64,000 nt of DNA from Anastatus disparis (taxonomy: Eukaryota; Arthropoda; Insecta; Hymenoptera; Eupelmidae). The notes under the pieces were generated by a model. It saw nothing but the letters and a program-made list of their open reading frames with translations. It was not told where the DNA came from and made no database searches. Numbering within the stretch: position 1 is the stretch's first letter; each line of letters opens with the position of its first letter. Positions 32,650 to 44,265 of the stretch are shown here, one piece after another. Where the stretch lies: positions 231,001 to 295,000 of the forward strand of contig JAFFSR010000019.1 in the NCBI GenBank assembly GCA_017163975.1. The letters run 5' to 3'. Both the position numbers and the translations under genes were made by a program.

Positions 32650-33790
32650 AAAGGAGCTTTATGTATGACAGAATTTAATATAAAAATGGTAACAGTACTA
32701 TCGAATAAATATAAAGAAAATTCATGAAAAGATATGATTATGAAAATGCAGAAAAAAATTAATAATAAATTAGAATTAAGGCGTATTCATAGTGCTTACG
32801 TAAAAGAAAATTATATGAAAATAAAAGAAGATAGACCATATAAATATAAAAAATATTAAATAATAATAAGATACTAAAAATGAAATTGAAAAAAAATTCT
32901 GATGAATTTGAGCAAATGCGTACAAATGAGGCTTTAAGAAAGAAAGAAGCTTTTATTAAAATTAAAAAAGTACAATTGAATAAATATAAAGAAAAATTAG
33001 AGAATACTAACAAGGAGAGTTCCCCACCTCCGGAAAACGGATTCGGCTGAAACTGCAGGACATAATTTTTTAATGAAAAAAAAATGAACCGTGTTTTCTC
33101 TTATCGTCGAATAGGTCTCTTAGATAAAAATATAGACATTTTTTCGAAAATGTGGTAAATAGGAGCCTTTATAAGAACTTAAATATCCAAACAACTAAGA
33201 CTTTTACAAAAAAATACATAATGAAAGAAATAAAGTGCGAATTAAATGCTTTGCTTCAGGCTTTGTTGCATTAAAAAAGCTTCAGTGGTTGAAAAGTTAT
33301 GCTTTATTGAAAATTACCATATATTTGTTAATTTTTTAAGCATATAAAAAATAATGAATTTTTTATGCTATTTCATAAGCATATTTTAATTACCTGTAAC
33401 TTCTGAATAACTGAAGCTTTTTTAATGCAACAAAGTTTAAATCAAAGTATTTAATTTGCACTTTATTTCATCTTATATGTATTTTTTTGTAAGAGTCTTA
33501 GTTGTTTGGATATTCTTGTAAAGGCTCCTTTTTATTATATTTTCAAAAAAAATGTTTATATTTTTGTCTAAGAGGTCTATTCGTTTTCCAGAGGTGACCT
33601 CTCCTTGTAAGATAGCGAAAATGAAATTCAAGGAAAGAATGAGTAATGATAAATTGGAACAAAAACACGATTGAGGCTTTACATAAGAAAGAAGCTTAGT
33701 TAGAAATTAAAGAAAAACAATTAAATAAATATAAAGAAAAATTAAATAATACTAGGATAACAAAAATGAAATTTAAAAAAGGGTACTGAT
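32650..33790 (+). repeat. Tandem repeat encoding a charged peptide, interrupted by a MITE
   Basis: About three units of roughly 150 bp (near 32700, 32860 and 33611) share AAAATGAAATT, ACAAATGAGGCTTTAAGAAAG and AATAAATATAAAGAAAAATT. In one frame they encode Lys/Glu-rich peptide such as NEALRKKEAF and NKYKEKLENT. Similar charged N-terminal repeats occur in Helitron proteins, so it may be a relic of one (inference). The palindrome at 33011-33607 sits within it. Confidence 0.5.
33011..33607. mobile_element. Palindromic TAA-type MITE, copy B (intact)
   Basis: The ends are CAAGGAGAGTTCCCCACCTC and its complement, with TAA on both sides (33008-33010 and 33608-33610). The host tandem repeat reads correctly once one TAA and the element are removed. 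The arms are about 280 bp. A 3-bp TAA duplication suggests PIF/Harbinger. Copy A of the same family is split at 94-31709. Confidence 0.8.
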
Positions 33791-33794
33791 GAAT

Positions 33795-34620
33795 TGAAGT
33801 AGCAAGAGAGGGTGAGAGAGAAAGAGAGACAGCAAGATAGGGTGAGAGAGACATAGACATTCTTTATTTGGCTTTGAGGTGTATACCCAGTCTGGCACTA
33901 TTAGGTAAAATACAACGACGTATAAAATTATTTATTAAATTAATTATAAATATTGGGCCCAAAAATGAGAAACCCAAAAAATATGAGAAAATAGGACTCA
34001 GAGAAATGTAGGACCCGAAAAATATAGAGCCCAAAAAAATCAAAGACTCAAAAAAATTTCAGGCCCAAAAAATATAGGACCCAAAAAATAAGACCCAGAC
34101 AAATTAAGAGCTTAAGAAAATATGAAAATAAAAAAAATGTTGGGCCTACATGAATATGAGGCTCAAAGAAAATAAGACTCGAAAAAATGTAGGGCCCGAA
34201 AAATATAAAGCCCATGAAAATATAAGAATCAAAAAAAAATTTGGGCAAAAAAAATAATAGGCCCAAAAAATAAGACCCAGAAAAATAAAGGGCCCGAAAA
34301 CATATAAAGCCCAAAAAAATATAGGCACCAAAAAAACATTAGGCCCAAAAAATATAAGGGCCGAATAAATAAGACTCAGAAAATTATGAAGCCCAAGAAA
34401 ATATAAGAATAAAAAAAAAGAAGGGCCCAAAAAAATGGGCATTGAATAAAAATATAGGGTCCAAAATAATATAAGGCCCAAAAAAAAGCTTTCGACTAAT
34501 GAGTACTAATTACATAGGACCTAATAAAAAATTTCTACTTTTATTATGAAAATATTAGACACATTTGAAAAATGCGGAGAACCGGAGGTCCGGAGAACTG
34601 GAGAACCGGAGAAACGGAAA
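33795..34620. repeat. Minisatellite of GGGCCCAAAAAATA-type units plus short repeats
   Basis: A GAGAGAGAC-type purine tract (33800-33855) is followed by about 500 bp of degenerate units (33955-34490) such as GGCCCAAAAAATA and AAGACCCAGAAAAT, of 17-40 bp. The minus strand is open in two frames through the array because the unit lacks stops; the Phe/Ile/Gly/Pro-rich products are not credible genes. CCGGAGAACCGGAG-type repeats follow at 34575-34618. Confidence 0.7.
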
Positions 34621-35139
34621 AAACAGTGGTTTTACTTTAATATAATATAAGATTTTATTTGAATGGTTCATACAATTATTCGATGTATTTTTTTATTATA
34701 TAATTGTTAAGTAATGTATGAGTATTGGTATGGAACAAAGGAAAATTCTTAAATCATATTGTTATTTTAAACTTGTAATATTTTAATTATGTTTTTTTTC
34801 CAATAGGAAATCGTCTTAAGGAGATGTAAAATGGACATTACATCTATACTCATAAATATCGATTTTCTTTCCATTTTATTGCAAAATTTTTGGTAAAGAA
34901 ATGCATTAGGTTGTAGTATGTACCATAAAGATTATTCAGTTGAATTTTTAAATCAATTCATTTATTATAGTTTGTGACTTCACGTAATTATCATGATTAA
35001 ATTAAGCGGAAAATGAAAATAGAAAGATAAGGAGAGAGAGAATAGGAGCACAAAAAGAATAAAATAAAAGATATTTAAAAGCGAACTTATTCTCTCTCGA
35101 AGTTAAATTATCATGAAACAATCGATAACTGTTTAAAAT

Positions 35140-35700
35140 ATAAGTGCATCTCTTTCTGTCTTGCGCGTTGGTTCAGTGTAGCTATTACAAGCTAAGGCGA
35201 CGCGCAGGATTGAGATTGATATAGTATATGTACGCGCTTGTATGTGTGTCGATGTACACCTATAAGGTAACGTAAGCCCGGCACACATGCAAGTGCACCT
35301 GTATTATAATATGTAAATGTACAAGAGATTTCTCCCCTCTTTAGGCAGTACATAGGATTCGAGGAGGAGAGGTTCAGCGTCCGCAACGTCGTATGGAGAA
35401 GCTGGACTCGCGCAGAATGCGAGCTAAAATTAGCACGATATTCCCCCCACAATATAAATAAAGTTAAGAGGAGGAAGATAGCGGCCACGGCGGTTCAAGC
35501 AAGAGCGATCTAGTCGTCGCGATTAATTCTGTACGGCACTCTTTGGCCGATCTTCGAATAATAAAGTTATCTTTAAAATAAATTCTTGAGTCTACAGTAT
35601 TATTAATTTCGTTTGTTTTAGCAGGTCTGCGAGGAGTTGAATAACCACCAACTTCGTACCGGTAGCTAAAACAACGAGTAAATTTCATTAAGTATAATTC
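35140..35700 (+). other. GC-richer promoter-like segment, possibly a solo LTR
   Basis: It stands out from AT-rich flanks. It contains a TATAAATA box (35453-35460), followed about 120 bp later by AAATAAATT and T-rich sequence. Neither TG...CA ends nor a duplication was securely found, so LTR is only a suggestion. Minus-strand open frames here are not convincing. Confidence 0.3.
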
Positions 35701-35875
35701 AATTTAATCTAACGACACTTATATGTTTTTTCGTGTGCGTTATTAGATTTATTCTATTTAGCAGTTACTTTCATCTATTAAATTGTGTGCTTAAAACAGT
35801 GTTGTTATTTACTCAATTTAAAAGAGTTTGAATTAATTAAATTTAACTACCATTCTCTTAACAAGACTATAAGTC

Positions 35876-36264
35876 TTAAGAGCAGGTCGACTTTTTCTGT
35901 CCTTTTCTAATCGACGAACTGATTTTTTCACGAAAACTAATAATTTTAGCAAAAAATAAAGAGAAAGCCCCATCGCGTATTAAAAAAAGCTATATTTTTT
36001 TTTTAATAAGAAAGAATTGATTTTCTCACTTCGTTTTCAAGAAAACCTTGAAAAACTTAAAACATAGAGGTTAGGTTGGACAATTTGGTTTTTCAAAGTT
36101 TTCTTGAGAATGAAGCAATAAAATTAATTCTTTTTCATTAAAGAAAATATAGCTTTTTTTAATACGCGATGGGGCTTTCTCTTCATTTTCCGATAAAGTT
36201 ATTATTTTGGCAAAAACTTAATTCTTCGATTAGAAAAGAATGGAGATACGTGACTTCCTCTTAA
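35876..36264. mobile_element. TTAA hairpin MITE (GAGCAGGTCG tips), copy 1
   Basis: It is bounded by TTAA at 35876-35879 and 36261-36264. The arms have AAAGCCCCATCGCGTAT and a TTTTCAAGGTTTTC-type block. It is nested in the 34816-36691 element. Confidence 0.8.
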
Positions 36265-36691
36265 AGATCATCGGCTTATAAGAGGCACATAGAATACTAA
36301 CTACTAACACATAAAGCAAAGAGACCCCGGACTAGTTGTAGCATGACGTCTGCACTAAGAACAGGTCTAGCATAAAACACCTTTCTCCCTTATCCTCTAA
36401 CCTTTTATATGAGCACTTTGTGCTATTTTTTTCAGGGTTAGGAACGAAGGAGAGGTCACAAGTTATTGAGAATTTTGAGTTTCAATAATAACTGTTAACA
36501 TTTTTCGATTTTGTACCAGGATTCAAATATCTTAAAAACTAATGAATAAATTTATTTGAAAATTTAACAAAATAATTGTCATGGTAAATACTACAAGCTA
36601 ATGCATTTCTTTTCCGGAAATTCAACAATAAAATGGAAAAAGAGTTAATATTTATGAGTACAGGTGTAGTGTCCGTTTCACATCTCCTTAA

Positions 36692-37239
36692 ATTATTCGT
36701 GATTTTGCTTATAAATAATTTTAAATTAATTTAATTTATACATTTCAAAATTTTTTTACAAATAAAGTTTCGTATTATAGCTTATGAAATATTTTATAGA
36801 AAAAATAACGAATAAAATACTTTGTAAAAATAACTATTGAATAGTATGAAATGATATTAGATTCATCATAATAATTATAATTTTTCAAGTTAAAAAATAA
36901 GAAATTTTTGTTCTTTTGTTTTTTTTTAATTTTATAATTAACAATCTGATATGATTTATAGATTGTCATAGTTGCTTAAATATAAAGTAAATATATATAA
37001 GTGAATATTCATTCACTTCCCTCCCGGCTGAATATAATTGCGCAGGTGACAACTAAGCAATAAAAAGCATAAGTAAAATCCTATACATAGTACAATAAAA
37101 AGCATAAGTAAAATCCTATACAAATTATCCAAATGTAAGTTTGGTACAAAATTAAAATAACTAAATATATAAAAATAAGTTAAAACTAATTAAAAATATA
37201 TAGATTATAGTGATTGATAATACGTGATTATAATTAACA
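36692..37239. other. AT-rich sequence with a 35-bp direct repeat
   Basis: CAATAAAAAGCATAAGTAAA occurs at 37058 and 37093. Nothing else was recognised. Confidence 0.6.
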
Positions 37240-37628
37240 TTAAGAGCAGGTCGTATATCTCTGTCCTTTTCTAATCAAAGAATTAATTTTTTTGCAAAAA
37301 CTAATAATTGTAGCAAAAAATAAGGAGATAGCCCCATCTCGTATAATAAAAAGCAAGATTTTCTTTAATGAGGAAAAATTATTTTTATCGATTCATTTGG
37401 AAAAAAACCTTGAAAAACTTAAAAAATAGAGGTTAGGATGGACAATTCAGTTTTTCAAGGTTTTCTTAAAAACGAAGCGATAAAAATAATTTTTCCTCAT
37501 AAAAGAGAATCTTGCTTTTTATTATACGAGATGGGGCTTTCTTCTTATTTTTTGCTACAATTATTAATTTTTGTGAAAAAATCAATTCTTTGATTAGAAA
37601 AGGACAGATATACTCGACCTCCTCTTAA
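37240..37628. mobile_element. TTAA hairpin MITE (GAGCAGGTCG tips), copy 2
   Basis: It is bounded by TTAA at 37240-37243 and 37625-37628. The arms carry AAAGCCCCATCTCGTATAAT and AATTATTTTTATCG, close to the copy at 58720-59105. Confidence 0.85.
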
Positions 37629-38659
37629 ATATGATCCAATTATGATAATAATCTACTTATGATTCGTATAGAAATGTGTTTTTTAAAAAAATAATTTTCA
37701 TATATGTACAAATTAGTGTAATTTATTTTGACTTTTTTCACTATAAGCTACAAGTTTTAAGAATATAATAAGAGATCTAACATGAGTAGAAAGTAACTTT
37801 ATTAGTAAGTTATTATTTCAATTTTTCAAAAATGTTCTGCTTTTGTCTGTAATTTATGTGGTACTCATAAATCTGATTGAAACGTTAACTAATTGTAATT
37901 TTTGTCTTTATTATGACAAATCTGTTCTCTAAATAATCTTAGAGTTTAAAATGAAAATTGAACTACGTTCTCTCATTATATATAGAACTTATAATAAAGT
38001 GCATAATTTCTTTTCTTTCACTTCACAAAAATTTTTTTTCAAAACTTGGTAGAGATCTTTTTATGATAGTCTTCTTTTTATTCTTGCAATAAATTTTCTA
38101 ATTAAATTTAGAAGTTCAAATATTTATTTGTATATTGATTCATATTACATTTGGATGAAAGTATGTAACTTTCCCATTTTTTATTTTTTTTCTTCAAAAA
38201 ATTTTTTTTTCCCCTTTTTTGTGTGAAAAATGAAATTAGTTTTATGAATACACGTCAAACAATTTACGTTTGCATATCTTAAATTCAGAGACAAAAGTAG
38301 ATGATTTATAAATAAAAATGTAAGACGAAATATCCATTTATAAGTTCAATGATAATTATAACTAAATGATAGATTTTTTTACAAGATATTTGAATCAAAG
38401 ATGAAAAATGAAAGTATAGGTAAAAAGATACATTGATATAAGTAAAGTTTTAAAACTCCTAGTCTTTTTATACCATACACGTTTTATAAATAGATAATGT
38501 ATATAATGATTTTACATAATTGTTAACTAATCTATTTACTTAAATTAATTAATTTAAATTACTTTTAATTTTGATTTCGTTCGTTATTGATTAAATCAAT
38601 TTATTCAAATAGAAATATTTCTTATCATTTAAATTGGTCGATTTAAGTCGATAGACTTC
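37629..38659. other. AT-rich sequence without recognisable features
   Basis: About 1 kb with no credible ORF, hairpin or repeat that I could identify. Confidence 0.5.
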
Positions 38660-39025
38660 TTAAGAGCAGGCCGGATTCGCTGTCCTTGTCCAATTGAGAT
38701 TTTTGTTATTTACTCAAGTATTAATCGGTATATCTGCAAATTGAAGGTTAGGCGCAATAGATATTATTATTACAAATATTTATGCACAAAAAGGAAAAAA
38801 TCTATCGCTTTGTTTTTGAGAAAAGTAAGTGAAGCGAAAATATTATAAACATAAACTTCTACTTTGGCGTTACTTACTTTTTTTCTTGTGCATAGATGTT
38901 CATAATAATAATATCTATTGCGCTCAACCTTTAATTTGAAGATACACTGATTAATACTTGAGTAAATAACAAACAACTCAATTGTTACTCGGTCGATATC
39001 AGGTTCTACTCCGGCCTGCCGTTAA
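38660..39025. mobile_element. TTAA hairpin MITE (GAGCAGGCCGG tips), copy 3
   Basis: It is bounded by TTAA at 38660-38663 and 39022-39025. It matches copies 1 and 2, with a shorter right-side centre (366 bp in all). Confidence 0.85.
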
Positions 39026-40342
39026 ATAATTAAAGTATATAAAATTGATAATATTAATTAATTTTTTGAAATTATAAAGTATTAACTTTATAATACTGTT
39101 GGGTAAAACGTTAGCACGATGGATGTAAACATTCTGCTAATTGCACCCTGGAAGGGCGCTCTAAATTACCATGTCGTGCACTTTAAAGATAACAAGTATG
39201 TTTAAACGATAGCAATAAAATAATATCTGATATTAGTATTATTTTAATTAAAAAAACTTATTCTAAACTGCGTTTGTGCAGCTACCACATGATTCGCCCT
39301 ATATCTACTATCTGTTTCTGTAAATAGAAATACAGTACACATGAGTTTGGGCGTACTGGGAAGAATTAGAATGATTGCTCCCGTTAGGTGGTGTTCGAGT
39401 GATAACCGAAAATAATACATTCAGTATATCTGTATATTTCTGTCTATAGTATTGAATTATGTATATTCAAATATACTGTAGAAGAATATATGCATAGTTG
39501 TATGGATTATAATACGAGTTTCACCTGGCGGGACATTTATATGGATTTTTATTAGTATAATGGGTTTTTAAGGTCTCTAAGAGCGCTTTAACGTGAAGAT
39601 TGGAAAATTCGAGTTATTCTCGATATATTACAGCCCAGAGTGTCTCCAAAAATAAAATTTAACTTAAAAATATTGCAAACGAAAGTGTAGGATACGAGGG
39701 TTGGGCCGTGTATAGGCAAAAATAAGCAAAAAACGTTTTTTTTCGTTTTCGTCGCTGTTCCACTAATTTTGAAAATCTGAAAAATATTTACATACTTTTT
39801 GTGCATAAATAAATATTATATATTTTTTCCAAAGTGTTGTCTATCTTAGTTTTTGAAATATCTCAAAAAAAATTTTCAAACGTCTCTAGAAATTTGAATT
39901 TTGCACCTACAAAAAAATCATCAAAAACTATTCATAGGACTTCAAAAGACTTTAATTAAACAAAAAAGAGTATTCTAGCTTGTAAATTGACGAAGATAGA
40001 GCTAAGAGACTCAAAAAACGAAAAATTACGTTTTTGAGGTAAGGTTTAGGTTTAGAGGGCTGAAAATTTCCATTAAGGTATATTTTTTTATATAGAATAT
40101 GATGGCTATATCAGTTTCTCTCTCCTTCTGGGGTCAATTCATCTATCTTACCCGGCTAGACCCTTTAATGATTTTCTAGAAAATCTTTGTTTTAAATACC
40201 ATTTTGACAATTTTCTGTGACGTGGTATATGGAAACAAGTTTAACTTGGAATATTGCGTATAAATTGAACTCAAAATTGATCATTAGTGACACTAGTAAG
40301 CCCTGATGAGGTATTTTTAGTTAATTTTAAGATATTGTCGTA
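39026..40342. other. Non-coding stretch, no gene recognised
   Basis: 39.1-39.45 kb is mildly GC-richer (ACCCTGGAAGGGCGC, GGGCGTACTGGG) without an ORF. 39.58-40.3 kb looks like a dispersed repeat with many AAAATTTT-type segments. The open frame on the minus strand at 39588-39806 is not convincing. Confidence 0.4.
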
Positions 40343-42260
40343 TTAAATTGATTTTCGCTTACGTACACGTTTTTCATCGAATGATCGATGTAAAGGGTTT
40401 CTAGCACGTTTTCGTCCCCTCTTCGAAGTTTTATCTCTTTTTATCATCCAGCAGTATCTGCGTTCAAATTCTTTTAAGTTTTGGTGAAACCTTTCACCTT
40501 GCTCTTTACTCAAGTCACCGTTATTTTCAGAAAATTGATTAATATGAGAATTAAGAAAATGAAGTTTCAAGTTCATTAGGTAGCCTTATTTCTGGAAATT
40601 ACGTACCATTCTTTTCACAATATTTATGTAATCCACATCTTTTGTGTCATCTAAAAATTTTGTTGACACCTCTTTAAAGCTTGACCATGCTGCTTTCTCC
40701 ACATCATTTATACTTTTGTGAAAGTTCTCATCTCTAAATAAAGTACGGATTTCAGGATCGTCAAAAATGCCTTCGTTTAATTGAACATTTGATTTCTGAT
40801 GAAATACTTTTTTTAAGTATTCAAAACATTCGCCATCTTTGTACAATACCTTGGCAAATTTTTTCATCAATCTAACTAGGAGAGTATCACATCTCCGGAT
40901 CACGGATTTTGCTCTAACTTTGAGATAGTTTTTCAGATGTTAAAATATGGAAAAAGCCAGAGCTATAGACCCCAACGCTCAATATTTCTCTAGTTGCAGG
41001 CAATTAAAGAAAATCACTAAAAAAGTTACTAGCTTTTCAAACGCTTATAATTCTTTAGCATTAATAGCTAGACGCTTGTAACTATTTTTAAATGAAAGCT
41101 ACGTTCAAATCCTTTCGAAAAAGCACCTATAGCATATCAAAATATTATTTTTTCTCGAAGTTACAGCGTTATAAGAATTTGAGCTGAATTTCCTTTTAAA
41201 AATATTAATTAATGATAAATGTTAAAATGTAGTACAATTTTCATAACGCTGTAACTTTGGGAAAAAATAATATTTTGATATGCTATAGGTGCTTTTTCGA
41301 AAGGATTTGAACGTAGCTTTCATTTAAAAACAGTTACAAGCGTCTAGCTATTAATGCTAAAGAATTATAAGCGTTTGAAAATCGAGTAACTTTTTTAGTG
41401 ATTTTCTTTAATTGCCTGCAACTAGAGAAATATTAAGTGTTGAGGTCTATAACTCTGGCTTTTTCCATATTTTGACACTTCAAAACCTATCTCAAAGTTA
41501 GAGCAAAATCCGTGATCCGGAGATGTGATACTCTCCTAGTAAGCTTTATATGCAGAGGCATCAAAATTTTGGATGGATCCACGAGAGATTCTTTAAGAAT
41601 ATTCTGTTTCGCAGGTTTAAATGACTCTTTTGGTGGCCAATTTTTTTTTCTTTGTACAGATTTATTATATCTCTACTATCGAACATGTACAAATAACATG
41701 GATACTTTGTGAATCCATATTGGTGTCCTAGTATCATAGATAGAATTTTTAAGTCTCCACATATTTTCCATTTGTGGTCCTTGTATTTTATTTTTGTCAA
41801 GAGCAATTCAAGATTAGAATACTCTTCTTTCAGTACAGTTCAATGTGCTAACGGTATATGAGCATACTTGTTTGTGATGTGAAGAAGAACAGCTTTAAGG
41901 CTGCGTTTTGATGAATCAATGAATAGCTACCAATTCTCAGGTTTGTAAACGTTTGGTTTAACTTCATCTATAAGTCCTTTTACATTGGTGCAGTATACTA
42001 GATTTGAATCTTTTTTGAAGTATTAATGGAAACTTTCTTCTTAATTGCGGTGTATGCTTATTTTAGTACCTTTTGTCAACATATTTCTCCCCTTCAAGTC
42101 TGAAGCTAGTAATTCTGATTGTTCTTTAGATAAACCGATATTTCTCATTTAATCGTTGTGACTTTCTTGACCATATTTTTCAACAGTTCGCCCTTTACCG
42201 ATAGGAACATACTCTTTATCATTGTTTAGAGGAAGAATCCTCCTCATCTGTTGCGTCATC
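40343..42260 (-). pseudogene. Decayed insect repeat-type ORF, interrupted by a MITE
   Basis: Reading the minus strand from about 42260, degraded fragments include NLVYCTNVKGLIDE and then LFIDSSKRSLKAVLLH (near 41870-41930). YKDHKWKICGDLKILS and GHQYGFTKYPCYLYMFDSRD follow (41561-41806). The MITE at 40876-41539 splits the gene, which resumes as MKKFAKVLYKDGECFEYLKK (40586-40866) and ends with LKLHFLNSHINQF and SKEQGERFHQNLKE (40343-40576). I recognise these as pieces of an uncharacterised, multicopy insect ORF family; its molecular role is unknown to me. There are several stops and frame changes. The segment usually lying between the GERFHQ and YCW blocks is missing. The ORF at 63286 is an N-terminus of the same family. 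Confidence 0.65.
40876..41539. mobile_element. Palindromic TAA-type (Harbinger-like) MITE inserted in a repeat ORF
   Basis: The arms (about 300 bp each) begin CTAGGAGAGTATCACATCTC with a CGGATCACGGATTTTG continuation, and mirror at the other end. TAA duplications lie at 40873-40875 and 41540-41542. Removing the element and one TAA restores continuity of the flanking homology. The tip closely resembles that of the 33011-33607 family. Confidence 0.85.
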
Positions 42261-42620
42261 ATTGTTGTCAGTTTCTCGCACATTAATTTAATTTCACAAA
42301 TAATCATCTATATCTTTTGACTTTTTTTAAGCTTTTCATTTTAATCGATTTTGAATCAAATTTAGAACGAATTTACTCGGAGAAAAAATTCATACTAATA
42401 GAGCATGCGAACTACCATCTACACGAGTATATAAAATATTGATACAAATATGATAGGCATGAGAAGCTCTATCAGTATTGAATTACTTTATGCTAAAAAA
42501 GATGGTATGGAGAGTAAATAAAGCATGAATGGCATTTACTGATAACTCGCGTGGTATACTTTGATGACTGCCCACTCACATATCTTTTGTTTGCTCGCGC
42601 CGTATTCTCTCTTTACTCGA
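42261..42620. other. Non-coding stretch
   Basis: No ORF or repeat was recognised. A region near 42580-42620 (CTCGCGCCGTATTCTC) adjoins the foldback. Confidence 0.4.
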
Positions 42621-43836
42621 GTCGCCTCTTCTTTTGATTGGTGACGCAAGCAAACTCAGCTGGTCTATATACAAAATCATGTCGCAAATTTTGTTAACGT
42701 ATTTTCGTTGTGTGAATTTTTTTTTTCTTTGCTTTTTTTATGAGGGGAGAGACATTATAAATATAATCTGTTGAACTTCGTAACTATTATTAATTAATTT
42801 TTAACTCGAAATTTAATTATTCTAAATAGATGAGGGGCAGATGAGCATGTACGATTTTACGCCAAAGATGTTTCGAAGTAGCGTTGGTCTAGTGCGTAAT
42901 GTTCGCGCTTTTCCTTGTGAGTACGCGTGTTCAACTTTCGACTAGGGTCACTTTAAAAAAAAAAAATTTTTATATTGTTTTAATATTTTTTATTCCTATA
43001 TTATATATATTTTTTTTAAATTGAATATTTTTTAAATAATTTTAAAATCTAATTTTTCACAAGTATGCTCGTTTTTTTTTTAATGAAAATTTTTTAAAAA
43101 TAAATTATTCTTTATAGGTAGTAATAACAAATATTGATAAATAAATAATAGTGATGTTTATTATATAATACTATAGTTTACTTTATTTATAACTTAGTTT
43201 ATAAAATTTACAATAAATTACAATAAATAAATAAGACTGAGGTATTCATGTATGTTATAATTTATATTATTTATTGATATATGTTTATGAAGACAAAATT
43301 GGACTATAGTATTGTAAACATCACTATTATTTATTTATTAATATTTTTAATTATTTCATATATGAAATAATTCATTTAGAAATATTAATTAAAAAAACGA
43401 GCATATTTAATATACTTGTGAAAAAATAGATTTTAAAATTTATAAAAAATAGAAAATATAAAAATTATAAATAAAAAGAGTACTAAAAACTATTAAAATA
43501 ATTTTAAAAAAGTGGTTCTCACCGAGAGTTGAACTTGAGCACTCAAAAGGAAAAGCGCGAATGTTACGCGCTAGACCAACGCTGCTCCGAAACATCTTTG
43601 GAGTAAGATCGTACATGCTTATCTGCCCCCAACTGTTTAAAATAATTAAATTTTGAGTTAAAAATTAATTATTCATAATTATCAAGTTCAACGGATTTAT
43701 AATGTTTCTTCCCTCATAAAAAAAGAAAATTAAAAAAAAATTCACGCAACGAAAATACGTTAGCAAAATTTGCGAAATGATTTTGGATACAGACCAGCCG
43801 TGTTTGCTCGTGTCGCCACCCAAAAGAGGAGGCGAC
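42621..43836. mobile_element. Foldback element with tRNA-like sequence in both arms
   Basis: The arms 42621-42960 and 43500-43836 are inverted (GTCGCCTCTTCTTTT against its diverged complement). Each arm contains a tRNA-like segment: plus strand about 42878-42955 and minus strand about 43590-43510, with GTTGGTCTAGTGCGT or GTTGGTCTAGCGCGT (A-box-like) and GTTCAACTNTCG (B-box-like). The centre (42960-43500) is AT-rich and itself partly palindromic (AATAGTGATGTTTA and complement). It may be an inverted SINE pair or a tRNA-bearing foldback. A functional tRNA is unlikely because the stems do not pair well. Confidence 0.6.
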
Positions 43837-43959
43837 TTTAGTGATGAAAGAATGTCATAGTCAGCAGTAAAAAAAGAAAAGTGGACAAGCCACGTCTACT
43901 CCCGTCACGTTCCATGAGAGGATACAGCGCCAGCTATTGAAGGATATTAAAGCGGGGAG
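43837..43959. other. Short spacer
   Basis: No feature beyond the left 8-bp duplication GCGGGGAG (43952-43959) of the next element. Confidence 0.5.
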
Positions 43960-44265
43960 CTAAGAGCATATATACCTGGAGGGAGCATGCAAAGCCAAAA
44001 AGTTTAAAAAATAAAAGAGAGAGTAAGGTAGCTTAGGGTGAAGTGCTTTCTCTCTCGCACGGATTTTTACGGGCTGCAACTCTCCCCCATAAAGCATATA
44101 CTAAATATGAGCGTCAAGTATGAGATAGCCACGTTGGGAGGAAGCAACAGCCAATGAGAATCCACGCGAGAAAGAAAACACTTTTTACCCTAAGCTACCT
44201 TTCTCTCTCTTTTTTTCTTACACTTTTTGGCTTTGCATGTTCCTTCCAGGTATATATGCTCTAAG
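43960..44265. mobile_element. hAT-like MITE, 8-bp duplication
   Basis: The inverted ends are CTAAGAGCATATATACC and CTTAGAGCATATATACC, with longer shared arms containing GCAAAGCCAAAAAGT and GTAGCTTAGGGT. The flanks are GCGGGGAG and GTGGGGAG, an 8-bp duplication with one difference. The 8-bp length suggests the hAT superfamily (inference). Confidence 0.7.

Larger units (their letters stand above)
34816..36691. mobile_element. TTAA-flanked element with about 165-bp inverted repeats
   Basis: TTAAGGAGATGTAAAATGGA at the left matches the complement of the right end (ACATCTCCTTAA type, ending 36691). The inner shared blocks are TACTCATAAATAT, TTCCATTTTATTG and AAGAAATGCATTAG. The arms are about 34816-34985 and 36525-36691. 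A TTAA hairpin (35876-36264) lies inside, and 35140-35700 looks LTR-like. No transposase was found. Confidence 0.7.

Noticed and set aside
34048..34481. Two minus-strand ORFs rich in Phe/Gly/Pro
   Set aside because: Translation of the GGCCCAAAAAATA minisatellite; no protein features.
39588..39806. Minus-strand 72-codon ORF
   Set aside because: It lies in a dispersed repeat with no recognisable protein features.
42878..42955. Genuine tRNA gene
   Set aside because: A- and B-box-like sequences exist but acceptor and anticodon stems do not pair, and the same segment recurs inverted in the other arm.
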